Shown in pieces: positions 1 through 6,502 of a stretch of 11,320 nt of DNA; position 1 is the first letter of the stretch, and every line of letters starts with the position of its first letter. The DNA is from Polynucleobacter sp. UBA2650 (GTDB lineage: Bacteria > Pseudomonadota > Gammaproteobacteria > Burkholderiales > Burkholderiaceae), in contig DENG01000030.1 in the NCBI GenBank assembly GCA_002359975.1, positions 6,738 through 18,057 on the forward strand, given 5' to 3'. The translations under genes were made by a program, and so were the position numbers. A model generated the notes under the pieces. The model saw only the letters and a list, made by a program, of their open reading frames with translations. It did not search any database and was not told the origin of the DNA.

Positions 1-171
1 GGGATCCGCAGATTGCGCAATGGCCTCTAGGCGATCAATACGTCGACTAGACAAGGCTAATTTTGCCCCACGCTTTAATAATGCGCGTGCACACGCTTCG
101 CCAATACCACTTGAGGCGCCAATGACCCAAACGCGCTGATCCGTGAAGTCTGGAATGGACGCCTGTTTCAT
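1..171 (-). CDS. Short-chain dehydrogenase/reductase, N-terminal part (truncated by window edge)
   Basis: The first 57 codons of a Rossmann-fold oxidoreductase are visible and the frame is open to the left edge. The glycine-rich nucleotide-binding motif GASSGIG lies at residues 18-24, followed by a basic pair in SSRRIDRL at about 41-48, a pattern that usually goes with NADP(H). The start codon overlaps the cfa stop codon in an ATGA, and AGGGG stands six bases before the ATG, so this gene is the fifth member of the leftward operon. SDRs of this type often accompany the COG2907/DUF1365/Cfa-like set, which suggests a lipid- or aldehyde-type substrate. The catalytic YxxxK region lies outside the window, so substrate and subfamily cannot be assigned. 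The SDR family call is secure; the role is inferred. Confidence 0.85.
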   Translation of the reverse strand, partial: MKQASIPDFTDQRVWVIGASSGIGEACARALLKRGAKLALSSRRIDRLEAIAQSADP

Positions 172-1430
172 GGAGCGCCCCTACTTTTTTGATGGCTGAG
201 GGTGAACTGGACCACATCGATATTCTTTTCTTTAAAGCCCGCTGCACAGTAGAGCAGATAAAAATTCCATAACCGTATAAAAGCTTCATCAAAACCAAGT
301 TCTTTGATTTCAGAGATCTTCTGATTGAAGTTGTCAAACCACATGCACAGAGTTTTGGCATAGTCCTGACCAAATGCAAATTCCATCTCAATTTGAAGGC
401 CTGCATTATTGGCATGATGTTGGAATGCTTCCCGAGATGGCAGCATACCTCCAGGAAAAATATACTGCTGAATAAAGTCAGTACTTTTGCGATAGCGATC
501 AAATAAATTCTCATTAATCACAATCGTCTGAATACAGGCCTTGCCATCTTGTTTTAAGCAACGTGCCAAGGCCTCAAAGTAACTCGGCCAATACTGCTCA
601 CCGACGGCCTCGAACATCTCAATCGAAGCAATCCCATCAAACTGATCTTTACAATCTCGATAATCCTGCATTCGTACTTGATGATAGTTAGGCCGGTGTC
701 GCGCAAGTCGTTTGGAGGCATACGCTTGCTGTTCGGTCGACAGTGTTAAGCCTGTAATACGGTGACCAGCATGTGCTGCTGTTTCCATAAAACCTCCCCA
801 GCCACAACCAATCTCCAGTAATTCACTATTTGGTGCTAGATCTAAGGATTTGAGGATGGCTTGATATTTAGCAGCTTGAGCATCCTCAAGAAGGGACTTT
901 TCCTGTGCATTAAACCATGCGCTAGAGTAGGTCATGCTGGGATCTAGCCACAGGGTATAGAAGGCATTACCCAAATCATAGTGGGCATGAATATTTTTAC
1001 GACTACCCACTTTACTGTTGCGATTCAAATAGTGTCGTATCCGATAGACCAAGGACCCAAACCAATTGCCGTAGATAGCCTGCTCTAAGACATTGCGATT
1101 TTGAACTGCTAGGTCTAAGAGCTGTTCGAGGTTTGGGCTATCCCAATCTCCCCGAATATAGCCTTCAGCAAAACCAATATCACCATGCCTGAGGATATCT
1201 TTAAATGCACTCCAACGATGAAAGCGGATTTCAGCCTGGAGGGGATCCTGGGGTTTACCAAACACCCTCCTCTCGCCATTTGGGAAATACAAGGTTAGGT
1301 AGCCAGCGGACAGCTCCTGTAAGAGTCGCTCAATCGTTCTAGCAGCAAACGGGATGACGGCACCCACGTCAGGCTCATTAGAGCGTGAGAAGTTCAACTT
1401 CGCTAATAAAGACTGGCCAGGGCGCATCAT
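168..1430 (-). CDS. cfa: Cfa-like SAM-dependent fatty-acyl-phospholipid methyltransferase
   Basis: This 420-residue protein belongs to the cyclopropane-fatty-acyl-phospholipid synthase family, which transfers a methyl group from S-adenosylmethionine to a double bond in membrane phospholipid acyl chains. The N-terminal lipid-binding domain covers about residues 1-140. The family motif HYDLGN is at 150-155, the SAM motif LLEIGCGWGGF at 204-214, the acidic active-site region MFEAVG at 272-277, and YIFPGGMLPS at 323-332. Compared with E. coli Cfa as I remember it, the bicarbonate-binding Cys139 is replaced by Ser170 (context TYSSAWF) and His266 by Gln301 (context CIQTI), while the Glu is kept (Glu274). 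It may therefore methylate without closing a cyclopropane ring. The start overlaps the DUF1365 stop by 4 bp, with GGAAA upstream; a second ATG directly follows the first. The family is certain; the exact product is open. Confidence 0.93.
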   Translation of the reverse strand: MMRPGQSLLAKLNFSRSNEPDVGAVIPFAARTIERLLQELSAGYLTLYFPNGERRVFGKPQDPLQAEIRFHRWSAFKDILRHGDIGFAEGYIRGDWDSPNLEQLLDLAVQNRNVLEQAIYGNWFGSLVYRIRHYLNRNSKVGSRKNIHAHYDLGNAFYTLWLDPSMTYSSAWFNAQEKSLLEDAQAAKYQAILKSLDLAPNSELLEIGCGWGGFMETAAHAGHRITGLTLSTEQQAYASKRLARHRPNYHQVRMQDYRDCKDQFDGIASIEMFEAVGEQYWPSYFEALARCLKQDGKACIQTIVINENLFDRYRKSTDFIQQYIFPGGMLPSREAFQHHANNAGLQIEMEFAFGQDYAKTLCMWFDNFNQKISEIKELGFDEAFIRLWNFYLLYCAAGFKEKNIDVVQFTLSHQKSRGAP

Positions 1431-2212
1431 GAGCTAATTTCCATCTTTGGAACATCAGGTTTGGAATGAAATGGTACCCCTTTTAGCCAAAGTTTGAGCG
1501 CTTGCCAATGAATCCGAGCAATAACCCCAAAAGTCATCATGGGGTATTGGAATTTGGCACGTCGTAGGGCCATCTTCGAGAGTACGTGATCTTGACCACT
1601 AATGCTGGTGTAAATCAGGGGCTTTTGATCAAGATGTAACTCAATGCGGCATACAGAATTTGATTTACTTTCACTGTCTTTGGAAAATAAAAAGCGAAAG
1701 CGATATTCGCCGGAGACATCGCAAAAAGGAGAAACATGAAACTCTTTTTTACTGATGAGGGTTTCTCCAGAATACAGGGGTTCACCATTTTCTTTTCGTA
1801 ATAAATAGCAGTGACGTTCGCCAAATGTGTTGTTAACTTCTGCTAGAACTGCACATACCGAATGGTCTGCACGTGTATAGATCCAAAAACTCACTGGGTT
1901 AAAGACATAACCCAAGATCCGTGGAAAGGTTTGTAACCAAATTTCTCCATCAGGGATATGGATACCTTCTTTGGCAAACAAATCTTCTACCCATTCCAAG
2001 CTATCCTTCTCACCCTTGCCATGGTCTTTATCATAAAAAGAGTAGAAGGCCCAGTGATTATCACCAATACCAAACTGTTCCAGTAGAGCTGGATTACGCT
2101 TGCGTTCACGCATCGGAATCTTGAGAGTAAACACATCGTAACTAAAGCGATTCTGAGCAGGACGTAAACGAGTGTGCTTTACTTGACCATAGTTAATGAA
2201 GGGCTTATACAT
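1427..2212 (-). CDS. DUF1365 family protein
   Basis: This 261-residue protein matches DUF1365 throughout. Recognisable blocks are the N-terminal GQVKHTRLRPAQNRFSY at about 9-25, YVFNPVSFWIY near 100-112, AEVNNTFGERH near 124-134, and KEFHVSPFCDVSGEYRFRF near 155-173. No signal peptide or confident membrane segment is seen. No catalytic activity is firmly established for the family as far as I know. It travels with COG2907 oxidoreductases and Cfa-like methyltransferases, and homologues fall in the singlet-oxygen/sigmaE-ChrR regulon of alphaproteobacteria, where such genes take part in unusual fatty-acid modification. Its start shares one base with the upstream TAA (TAATG) and there is no Shine-Dalgarno sequence, so translation probably depends on re-initiation by ribosomes ending the upstream gene. 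A role on methylated acyl chains is inference. Confidence 0.9.
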   Translation of the reverse strand: MYKPFINYGQVKHTRLRPAQNRFSYDVFTLKIPMRERKRNPALLEQFGIGDNHWAFYSFYDKDHGKGEKDSLEWVEDLFAKEGIHIPDGEIWLQTFPRILGYVFNPVSFWIYTRADHSVCAVLAEVNNTFGERHCYLLRKENGEPLYSGETLISKKEFHVSPFCDVSGEYRFRFLFSKDSESKSNSVCRIELHLDQKPLIYTSISGQDHVLSKMALRRAKFQYPMMTFGVIARIHWQALKLWLKGVPFHSKPDVPKMEISS

Positions 2213-3603
2213 TAGTTGGTTGATTGTAAGGGCGGTCTTGTTAGGGGCGAATGGAGTGAGGCAATCAGATCAGCCGCCACCAGCTCCCCAGATCGTAAGC
2301 CATCCTCATGAAAGCCATACCCAGTCCATGCCCCACAATACCAAATACCAGATTTACCCTGAATCAAGGGTAAGCTCTTCTGAGCGTTTATGGCAGCATT
2401 ATTAAAAAGAGGATGCGCATACGAGATCTCAGCAAAAATCGTTTCCGGTTTAGGTGCGGTAAGTGGATTAAGACTCACAATAATTGCTTGCTCATCAAGA
2501 CTAAAAGGTAATGGTTGTAATTTATTAATGAGGTAGTCCACACTCACCTCATGATCATCAAGCTGTGACCCTGCGGTTTTGTAGTTCCAGGCAGCCCAGC
2601 AGCGTCTCGTTTTAGGAAGAACAGTGGAATCGTGGTGCAAGATTGCCTTATTTTCTTGATAAGGAATCGCTTCAAGAAGGGATTGATCAAACGCATCAAT
2701 ACCATGCAAAAGCTCTAGACTTTGATTGCTGTGACAAGCCATGACAAGCTCATCAAAATAATGAACGCCCTTGGCGCTGATGAGTTCAATACGACGATCA
2801 ATATCTTTTGGACTCGGTACATTAACCTTAAGAACTGCTTCGTTGATTAACTTAAAACGATCAGGATGCATGGAGTCTAAGATGCGTTTAACGTACTGCT
2901 TCGAACCGCCTTTGACGGTGAGCCACTGAGGCCTATTTTGAACTTGGATTAGACCGTGATTGTGACAAAACCGAATCATGGTCTCAATAGGAAACTCGAG
3001 CATTTGTGTAGTAGGGCAAGACCAAATCGCACCAATCATGGGTAAGAAATACCACTCCCGAAATGCCGTCTTAAATCCGTGCTGATCTAAAAATGAACCA
3101 ATCGATTGTAATTTTGTAGGGTCCGCACCATGACTAGAGTTTTGCTGTTGCAAAGCCAATTGCGTTGCTAATTGATTAAAGCGCACAATATCTTTAATCA
3201 TTCCCCAAAAGGCGGGACGGGCGAGATTGAGACGTTGTCCAAAGAGGGTATTGAGACTATCTCCAGACCACTCTAGAGATTGATCAATGGAGACCGAAAA
3301 CGACATCTCGGAAAGCGCAAGCGGAACCTTTAGTTCTTCAAATAAACGCGTGAGACGGGGATAGGTTTTGCGATTAAATACTAAGAAGCCGGTATCAACA
3401 CTACAAGGAATCCTGCCGCGTGCTGTTTGTACCTCAATATCCACTGTATTACTGTGTCCGCCAATATGTTGGCCGCCTTCAAATAAAGTCACATGAACGT
3501 CCGCATTCTTTTGCAAAGAGTAGGCACAACCCAGCCCAGAAATGCCAGCACCAAGTACAGCAATCTTCTTCATCGATGAATGGTTTTGATTCAGATGACT
3601 CAC
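2212..3603 (-). CDS. COG2907 FAD/NAD(P)-binding amine-oxidase-like oxidoreductase
   Basis: This 463-residue flavoprotein has an N-terminal dinucleotide-binding fold: GAGISG lies at 18-23 after a short beta strand, Glu42 sits at the end of the second strand, and IGGHSNT follows at 48-53. The C-terminal FAD-closing motif GIWYCGAWTGYGFHEDG is at about 419-435. This is the COG2907 family, related to amine oxidases, phytoene desaturases and acyl-chain desaturases, so a redox step on a lipid is plausible. I chose the GTG at 3603: it overlaps the upstream gpx stop as GTGA, and AAGGG (3613-3617 on the complement) stands nine bases before it. The alternative ATG at 3573 would give MKKIAVLGAG and lose ten residues, but has a poorer ribosome site. 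It is the second gene of the five-gene operon and lies directly before DUF1365, its usual partner. Confidence 0.9.
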   Translation of the reverse strand: MSHLNQNHSSMKKIAVLGAGISGLGCAYSLQKNADVHVTLFEGGQHIGGHSNTVDIEVQTARGRIPCSVDTGFLVFNRKTYPRLTRLFEELKVPLALSEMSFSVSIDQSLEWSGDSLNTLFGQRLNLARPAFWGMIKDIVRFNQLATQLALQQQNSSHGADPTKLQSIGSFLDQHGFKTAFREWYFLPMIGAIWSCPTTQMLEFPIETMIRFCHNHGLIQVQNRPQWLTVKGGSKQYVKRILDSMHPDRFKLINEAVLKVNVPSPKDIDRRIELISAKGVHYFDELVMACHSNQSLELLHGIDAFDQSLLEAIPYQENKAILHHDSTVLPKTRRCWAAWNYKTAGSQLDDHEVSVDYLINKLQPLPFSLDEQAIIVSLNPLTAPKPETIFAEISYAHPLFNNAAINAQKSLPLIQGKSGIWYCGAWTGYGFHEDGLRSGELVAADLIASLHSPLTRPPLQSTN

Positions 3604-4175
3604 GAAGACTTACCCTTTAGCAACTTTTCAATTTCGGATGTAATCGATTTGCCATCCGGTTTGGACAAGCTATTGTATGACTCGACAATATTACCGTTAC
3701 GATCAATTAAGTATTTATAGAAGTTCCATTTTGGGCTTGTACCGGTTTTGCTAATCAACATCTTAAATAGTGGATTTGCATCCTTACCGCTAACAGAGCT
3801 TTTGGCAAACATTGGAAATTTCACATCATAGGTGTTCTTACAGAACTCGGCGATCTCTTTATTGCTTCCAGGTTCTTGCTGACCAAAATCATTTGATGGA
3901 AAACCCAAAATCACAAACCCCTTATCTTTATAACGGGCGTAAACTTTTTCTAGACCTTCGTATTGACTAGTAAAGCCACAAAAACTAGCTGTATTAACAA
4001 CCATAATTACCTTACCCTGGTATTGACATAGGTTTTGAGGCACCTCATCTTGTAGCCTTAAAAAGGTATGTGAAAGTGCTGGAGCGCAGGTAGCGCTGGC
4101 TGGATTTGCATTGGCATCGCTTGGATTGAGCATTAGATTAAGTACCATCAGAGGAAGAAAAAAAAGCCATTTCAT
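3600..4175 (-). CDS. Exported glutathione peroxidase-family thiol peroxidase
   Basis: This 191-residue GPx-family peroxidase reduces hydrogen peroxide or lipid hydroperoxides. The N-terminus (Lys2, then hydrophobic residues to about 16, then the likely AxA cleavage site Ala-Asn-Ala near residues 21-23) is a Sec signal peptide, so the enzyme should work in the periplasm; bacterial GPx proteins such as BtuE are often shorter and may lack one. The peroxidatic Cys66 lies in NTASFCGFTSQY (cysteine, not selenocysteine), Gln100 in FGQQEPG, and Trp150-Asn151 in KWNFYKYL completes the catalytic set. Cys112 in EFCKNTYDVKFP matches the resolving cysteine of thioredoxin-dependent GPx. It is the first gene of the operon and overlaps the COG2907 gene by 4 bp, which ties peroxide removal to acyl-chain modification. 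The reductant in the periplasm is unknown. Confidence 0.94.
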   Translation of the reverse strand: MKWLFFLPLMVLNLMLNPSDANANPASATCAPALSHTFLRLQDEVPQNLCQYQGKVIMVVNTASFCGFTSQYEGLEKVYARYKDKGFVILGFPSNDFGQQEPGSNKEIAEFCKNTYDVKFPMFAKSSVSGKDANPLFKMLISKTGTSPKWNFYKYLIDRNGNIVESYNSLSKPDGKSITSEIEKLLKGKSS

Positions 4176-4264
4176 AAGGTAAGCCGTCTTCGATAGGGGA
4201 GAAGCTTAAAGTCTAACGCCTTCTAGAATCTTATGTTTGCTGAGGGATTTTTGAGTTTCGAGGC

Positions 4265-4293
4265 ATTTTACTGGCAGGTTCTCGGATAGATCA
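4265..4293 (-). promoter_or_regulatory. Candidate promoter of the gpx-COG2907-DUF1365-cfa-SDR operon
   Basis: Read on the minus strand, TGATCT (4293-4288) and TAAAAT (4270-4265) are separated by 17 bases, which would give a leader of about 80 bases before the gpx ATG. The -10 matches sigma70 at five of six positions but the -35 does not. TGATCT does resemble the TGATCC element I recall for alphaproteobacterial sigmaE/ChrR promoters. This is a pattern match by eye in a 132-bp divergent gap that also serves rfaE2. Confidence 0.3.
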
Positions 4294-4301
4294 TCTAGAA
4301 T
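4271..4301 (+). promoter_or_regulatory. Candidate rfaE2 promoter, -10 placed for a leaderless transcript
   Basis: TAGAAT at 4296-4301 matches the -10 consensus at five of six positions and ends exactly six bases before the rfaE2 ATG, so the predicted transcription start is the A of the start codon. The best -35 is CTGGCA at 4271-4276 with a long 19-base spacer, which is weak. No Shine-Dalgarno sequence lies between the -10 and the ATG. The -10 is part of a 10-base direct repeat (TCTAGAATCT at 4222-4231 and 4294-4303). Confidence 0.4.
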
Positions 4302-4307
4302 CTCAGA

Positions 4308-4808
4308 ATGACCCAGCTAAGTTTGAAGCCACCAGCCTTTGAGTCAAAGGTTTGTTCCACAGAGGCCAGTAATCTAAGCCAGAAGCTATTGGCTCTTCGC
4401 CACCCCCTAGTATTTACAAACGGAGTGTTTGATATTCTTCATCGTGGCCATGCTAGTTATTTGGCACAAGCACGCGAGCATGGCGCTAGCCTAGTAGTGG
4501 GTGTGAATTCGGATGCATCGGTCAAATTGCTAGGCAAAGGAGATGACCGACCGATAAATTCAGAAGGGGATCGAATGGCCTTGCTGGCTGCCTTAGAAAG
4601 CGTAGATCTAGTGATCTTGTTTTCAGAACAGACCCCCGTTGAGTTAATTAAACGAGTTCGTCCCGATGTGTATGTCAAAGGCGGCGATTACGCCATTGAA
4701 GCGCTCGAGGAAACAAAGGTAGTGAAATCATGGGGTGGTAAAGCCTTCGCCATTCCATTTATTTACGATCGCTCAACCACCAGCCTATTGGGAAAAATAC
4801 GCTCTTAG
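4308..4808 (+). CDS. rfaE2: D-glycero-beta-D-manno-heptose 1-phosphate adenylyltransferase (RfaE domain II)
   Basis: This 166-residue cytidylyltransferase-like enzyme activates heptose 1-phosphate with ATP to give ADP-heptose for the LPS inner core. The nucleotidyltransferase signature FTNGVFDILHRGH is at 36-48, with HxGH at 45-48. VKGGDY is at 123-128 and the phosphate-binding RSTTSLL at 155-161. Unlike E. coli HldE, it is not fused to the kinase domain; the split form is usual in betaproteobacteria, so a separate RfaE domain I kinase should lie elsewhere. The first 25 or so residues precede the conserved core, so a later start cannot be excluded, but the ATG used here is the one served by the putative -10. 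It converges on coaX, with only ten bases between the stop codons and no evident terminator. Confidence 0.95.
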   Translation: MTQLSLKPPAFESKVCSTEASNLSQKLLALRHPLVFTNGVFDILHRGHASYLAQAREHGASLVVGVNSDASVKLLGKGDDRPINSEGDRMALLAALESVDLVILFSEQTPVELIKRVRPDVYVKGGDYAIEALEETKVVKSWGGKAFAIPFIYDRSTTSLLGKIRS

Positions 4809-4818
4809 GCCGCCGTCA

Positions 4819-5619
4819 CTACTTTTTGGTTTTGACCCAAGCCCAAAGACCACGCAATACTAGGCCCTGTACCTTTTCTGCCTTGATATTGTTTTGATGA
4901 AGTCGCGTCAAGAGAGTATCTGCATGTCCGCCGTCAATCCAAATACGAGATATAGGTTGATTTCTATTTTTTGCAAACTCTAGGGCGCCCATTAATGCCC
5001 CAGTTTGCGCGAGCAAGCAACCTTCCTCGATAGCGCTGAAAGTATTCAGGCCGATTCCAGAGCTCTTTATTCCATCGTCCGGAATATCTAGCCTTGCGGT
5101 ATTTTCAATCAAGCTATTTCGCATTAATGAAATGCCCGGAAGGATCCAGCCACCATAGTGCATTCCATTGCTTCCCAAAAAGTCAATCGTGCTTGCGGTT
5201 CCTGCACTCACAATCAAGGTGTTATCACTAGATAGTTGGCGAGCTGCAATGATGGCCGCCCAACGGTCTGCACCTAGAGTTTGAGTTTGTTGATATTGGG
5301 TGCGTAACTGAGGGTATTCAGAGTTACCGAGTAGACGGTCTGTTGGAATTCCTTTCCAGTCGGCCAAGAGATTTTGTAGTGACTCGTAATAGGATTCTGC
5401 GGCTACACAACAGATGCCAATTCGTTCTGGTTGTGGGATGGTGCTTTTAATATAGTGTGCAAGTTCTGCGCGATGCTCTTCTGAGTCTAGTAGTTTGGTA
5501 TCAATTTCCCCAGAATAAGCCCACACCTTTTTCTGACGCTCGCTAGGTTCACGATCATTTTCAACACAAGACCACTTGAGTCGAGAGTTGCCAATATCAA
5601 AAAGAAGAAGATTGCTCAT
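4819..5619 (-). CDS. coaX: Type III pantothenate kinase
   Basis: This 266-residue enzyme of the ASKHA fold phosphorylates pantothenate, the first step of CoA biosynthesis, in the cytoplasm. The N-terminal phosphate loop DIGNSRLKW is at 8-16. TLGADRW at 114-120 carries the catalytic Asp118. SAGTASTID is at 138-146 and GGWILPGISLM at 156-166. The usual DAGTA is SAGTA here; CoaX from related betaproteobacteria also varies at this position, so this is probably not a sign of inactivity. Type III enzymes are not inhibited by CoA, as known for the family. Its ATG overlaps the birA TGA by 4 bp and has no good ribosome site, so it is probably translated by coupling to birA. The birA-coaX order is common in this group. 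Confidence 0.95.
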   Translation of the reverse strand: MSNLLLFDIGNSRLKWSCVENDREPSERQKKVWAYSGEIDTKLLDSEEHRAELAHYIKSTIPQPERIGICCVAAESYYESLQNLLADWKGIPTDRLLGNSEYPQLRTQYQQTQTLGADRWAAIIAARQLSSDNTLIVSAGTASTIDFLGSNGMHYGGWILPGISLMRNSLIENTARLDIPDDGIKSSGIGLNTFSAIEEGCLLAQTGALMGALEFAKNRNQPISRIWIDGGHADTLLTRLHQNNIKAEKVQGLVLRGLWAWVKTKK

Positions 5620-6416
5620 GATCGTTTTTTAAGGGATAGATCACCAGCATAAATCACTTTTGCAGGGCTTCCAGGATGCTCTTCCAATAGAAGTGCTCCC
5701 TCCTGACTGACCCCTAATGCAATCCCAGAGTATTGGGTCTTACCAAACTCGGTAATCTCAACCGCTTGATTTTGATAAGCATCCCAATTTTTCCATTCCG
5801 ATTGAAAGGGGGCAAAACCCTCTCGGTTAAATACATCTAAATAGTTCCCTAGGGCATCAAGCAAGTTGAGCCAAACTAAATCAGCTTCTATTCTTACCTG
5901 CTTCGTGTTGCATTGCGCTAGAGCGGCAATTGGGATCTGACTAGACTGTTCGATCTCAGTAGAGTGCTCTAGATTGATGCCAACCCCAATGATCATCCAT
6001 GTTTTTTCAGTGGGGCTTGATGAGGCAAGTTTGCCACCTTCAATTAATAGCCCCCCCAGCTTCTTTCCATGAATCAGTAGATCATTGGGCCATTTAAGAC
6101 CAACGCCCAGGCTATGCAATTTTTCTTCGGGCAATTGCAAACTATTTGCAATCCCTTTGATCGCAGCCAAGCCGCAAACTAAACTTAAGCCATGAAGACC
6201 TTGACTATCGCGTGCAAAGGGATAGGCCAGGGAGAAGCATAGAGAGCTTTGCGGGTTAGCAAACCAGCGCCTACCCGCCCTGCCCTTACCTTTCGTTTGA
6301 TGGCGCGCTAGACGGGAGACTGGATCAATGAGCTCCCCTGCTCGCCAGCGGGCCATTAAATCTTCATTCGTAGACTCGGTTTGACTAACGCGCTCGAGGA
6401 TGCAGTTCCAGTTCAT
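5616..6416 (-). CDS. birA: Biotin-[acetyl-CoA-carboxylase] ligase, monofunctional
   Basis: This 266-residue enzyme activates biotin to biotinyl-AMP and attaches it to the biotin carboxyl carrier protein. STNEDL is at 15-20, the adenylate-binding loop GKGRAGRRW at 43-51, and the biotin-binding KWPND at 108-112 with KKLGGLLIE at 118-126. A small C-terminal SH3-like domain follows from about residue 215. It starts directly at the catalytic core, about 55 residues shorter than E. coli BirA (321), so the N-terminal winged-helix repressor domain is missing and it should not act as a transcription factor for biotin genes. It is first in a two-gene unit with coaX. The start has no Shine-Dalgarno sequence, but a TACAAT hexamer ends six bases before the ATG, which suggests a leaderless transcript. 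Confidence 0.95.
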   Translation of the reverse strand: MNWNCILERVSQTESTNEDLMARWRAGELIDPVSRLARHQTKGKGRAGRRWFANPQSSLCFSLAYPFARDSQGLHGLSLVCGLAAIKGIANSLQLPEEKLHSLGVGLKWPNDLLIHGKKLGGLLIEGGKLASSSPTEKTWMIIGVGINLEHSTEIEQSSQIPIAALAQCNTKQVRIEADLVWLNLLDALGNYLDVFNREGFAPFQSEWKNWDAYQNQAVEITEFGKTQYSGIALGVSQEGALLLEEHPGSPAKVIYAGDLSLKKRS

Positions 6417-6446
6417 TTGTATATTGTAGAAAGGTCTAGATAGAAT
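6417..6446 (+). promoter_or_regulatory. Weak candidate promoter for the VanZ-family gene
   Basis: TTGTAT (6417-6422) and TAGAAT (6441-6446) are 18 bases apart on the plus strand. Transcription from here would give a leader of about 50 bases containing the AAGGG ribosome site at 6488-6492. It overlaps the divergent birA promoter candidate. The assignment is by eye and weak. Confidence 0.25.
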
Positions 6447-6451
6447 GGGTA
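6423..6451 (-). promoter_or_regulatory. Candidate birA-coaX promoter, -10 placed for a leaderless transcript
   Basis: On the minus strand TACAAT (6428-6423) matches the -10 consensus at five of six positions and is followed by ATACAA and then the birA ATG, a gap of exactly six bases. Seventeen bases further upstream is TACCCA (6451-6446), a poor -35. No Shine-Dalgarno sequence is present. The geometry equals that seen before rfaE2 and the ferredoxin gene. Confidence 0.35.
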
Positions 6452-6502
6452 CTTATGTTCAATAAGCTCAGAAAAGACCCTGTTAAAAAGGGTGACGATT
6501 AA

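Noticed and set aside
47..514. A 155-codon frame antisense or out of frame with cfa and the SDR gene.
   Set aside because: The same strand carries the well-supported cfa and SDR frames with family motifs; this frame crosses both and resembles no protein family.
4233..4289. An 18-codon open frame (MFAEGFLSF...) upstream of rfaE2 that could be a leader peptide.
   Set aside because: It has no ribosome site, its composition is unremarkable, and it lies upstream of the predicted rfaE2 transcription start. Chance is the simpler explanation.
4806..4821. A bidirectional terminator between the convergent rfaE2 and coaX genes.
   Set aside because: Only ten bases separate the stop codons, and no GC-rich stem with a U-run is seen there or just inside the gene ends.
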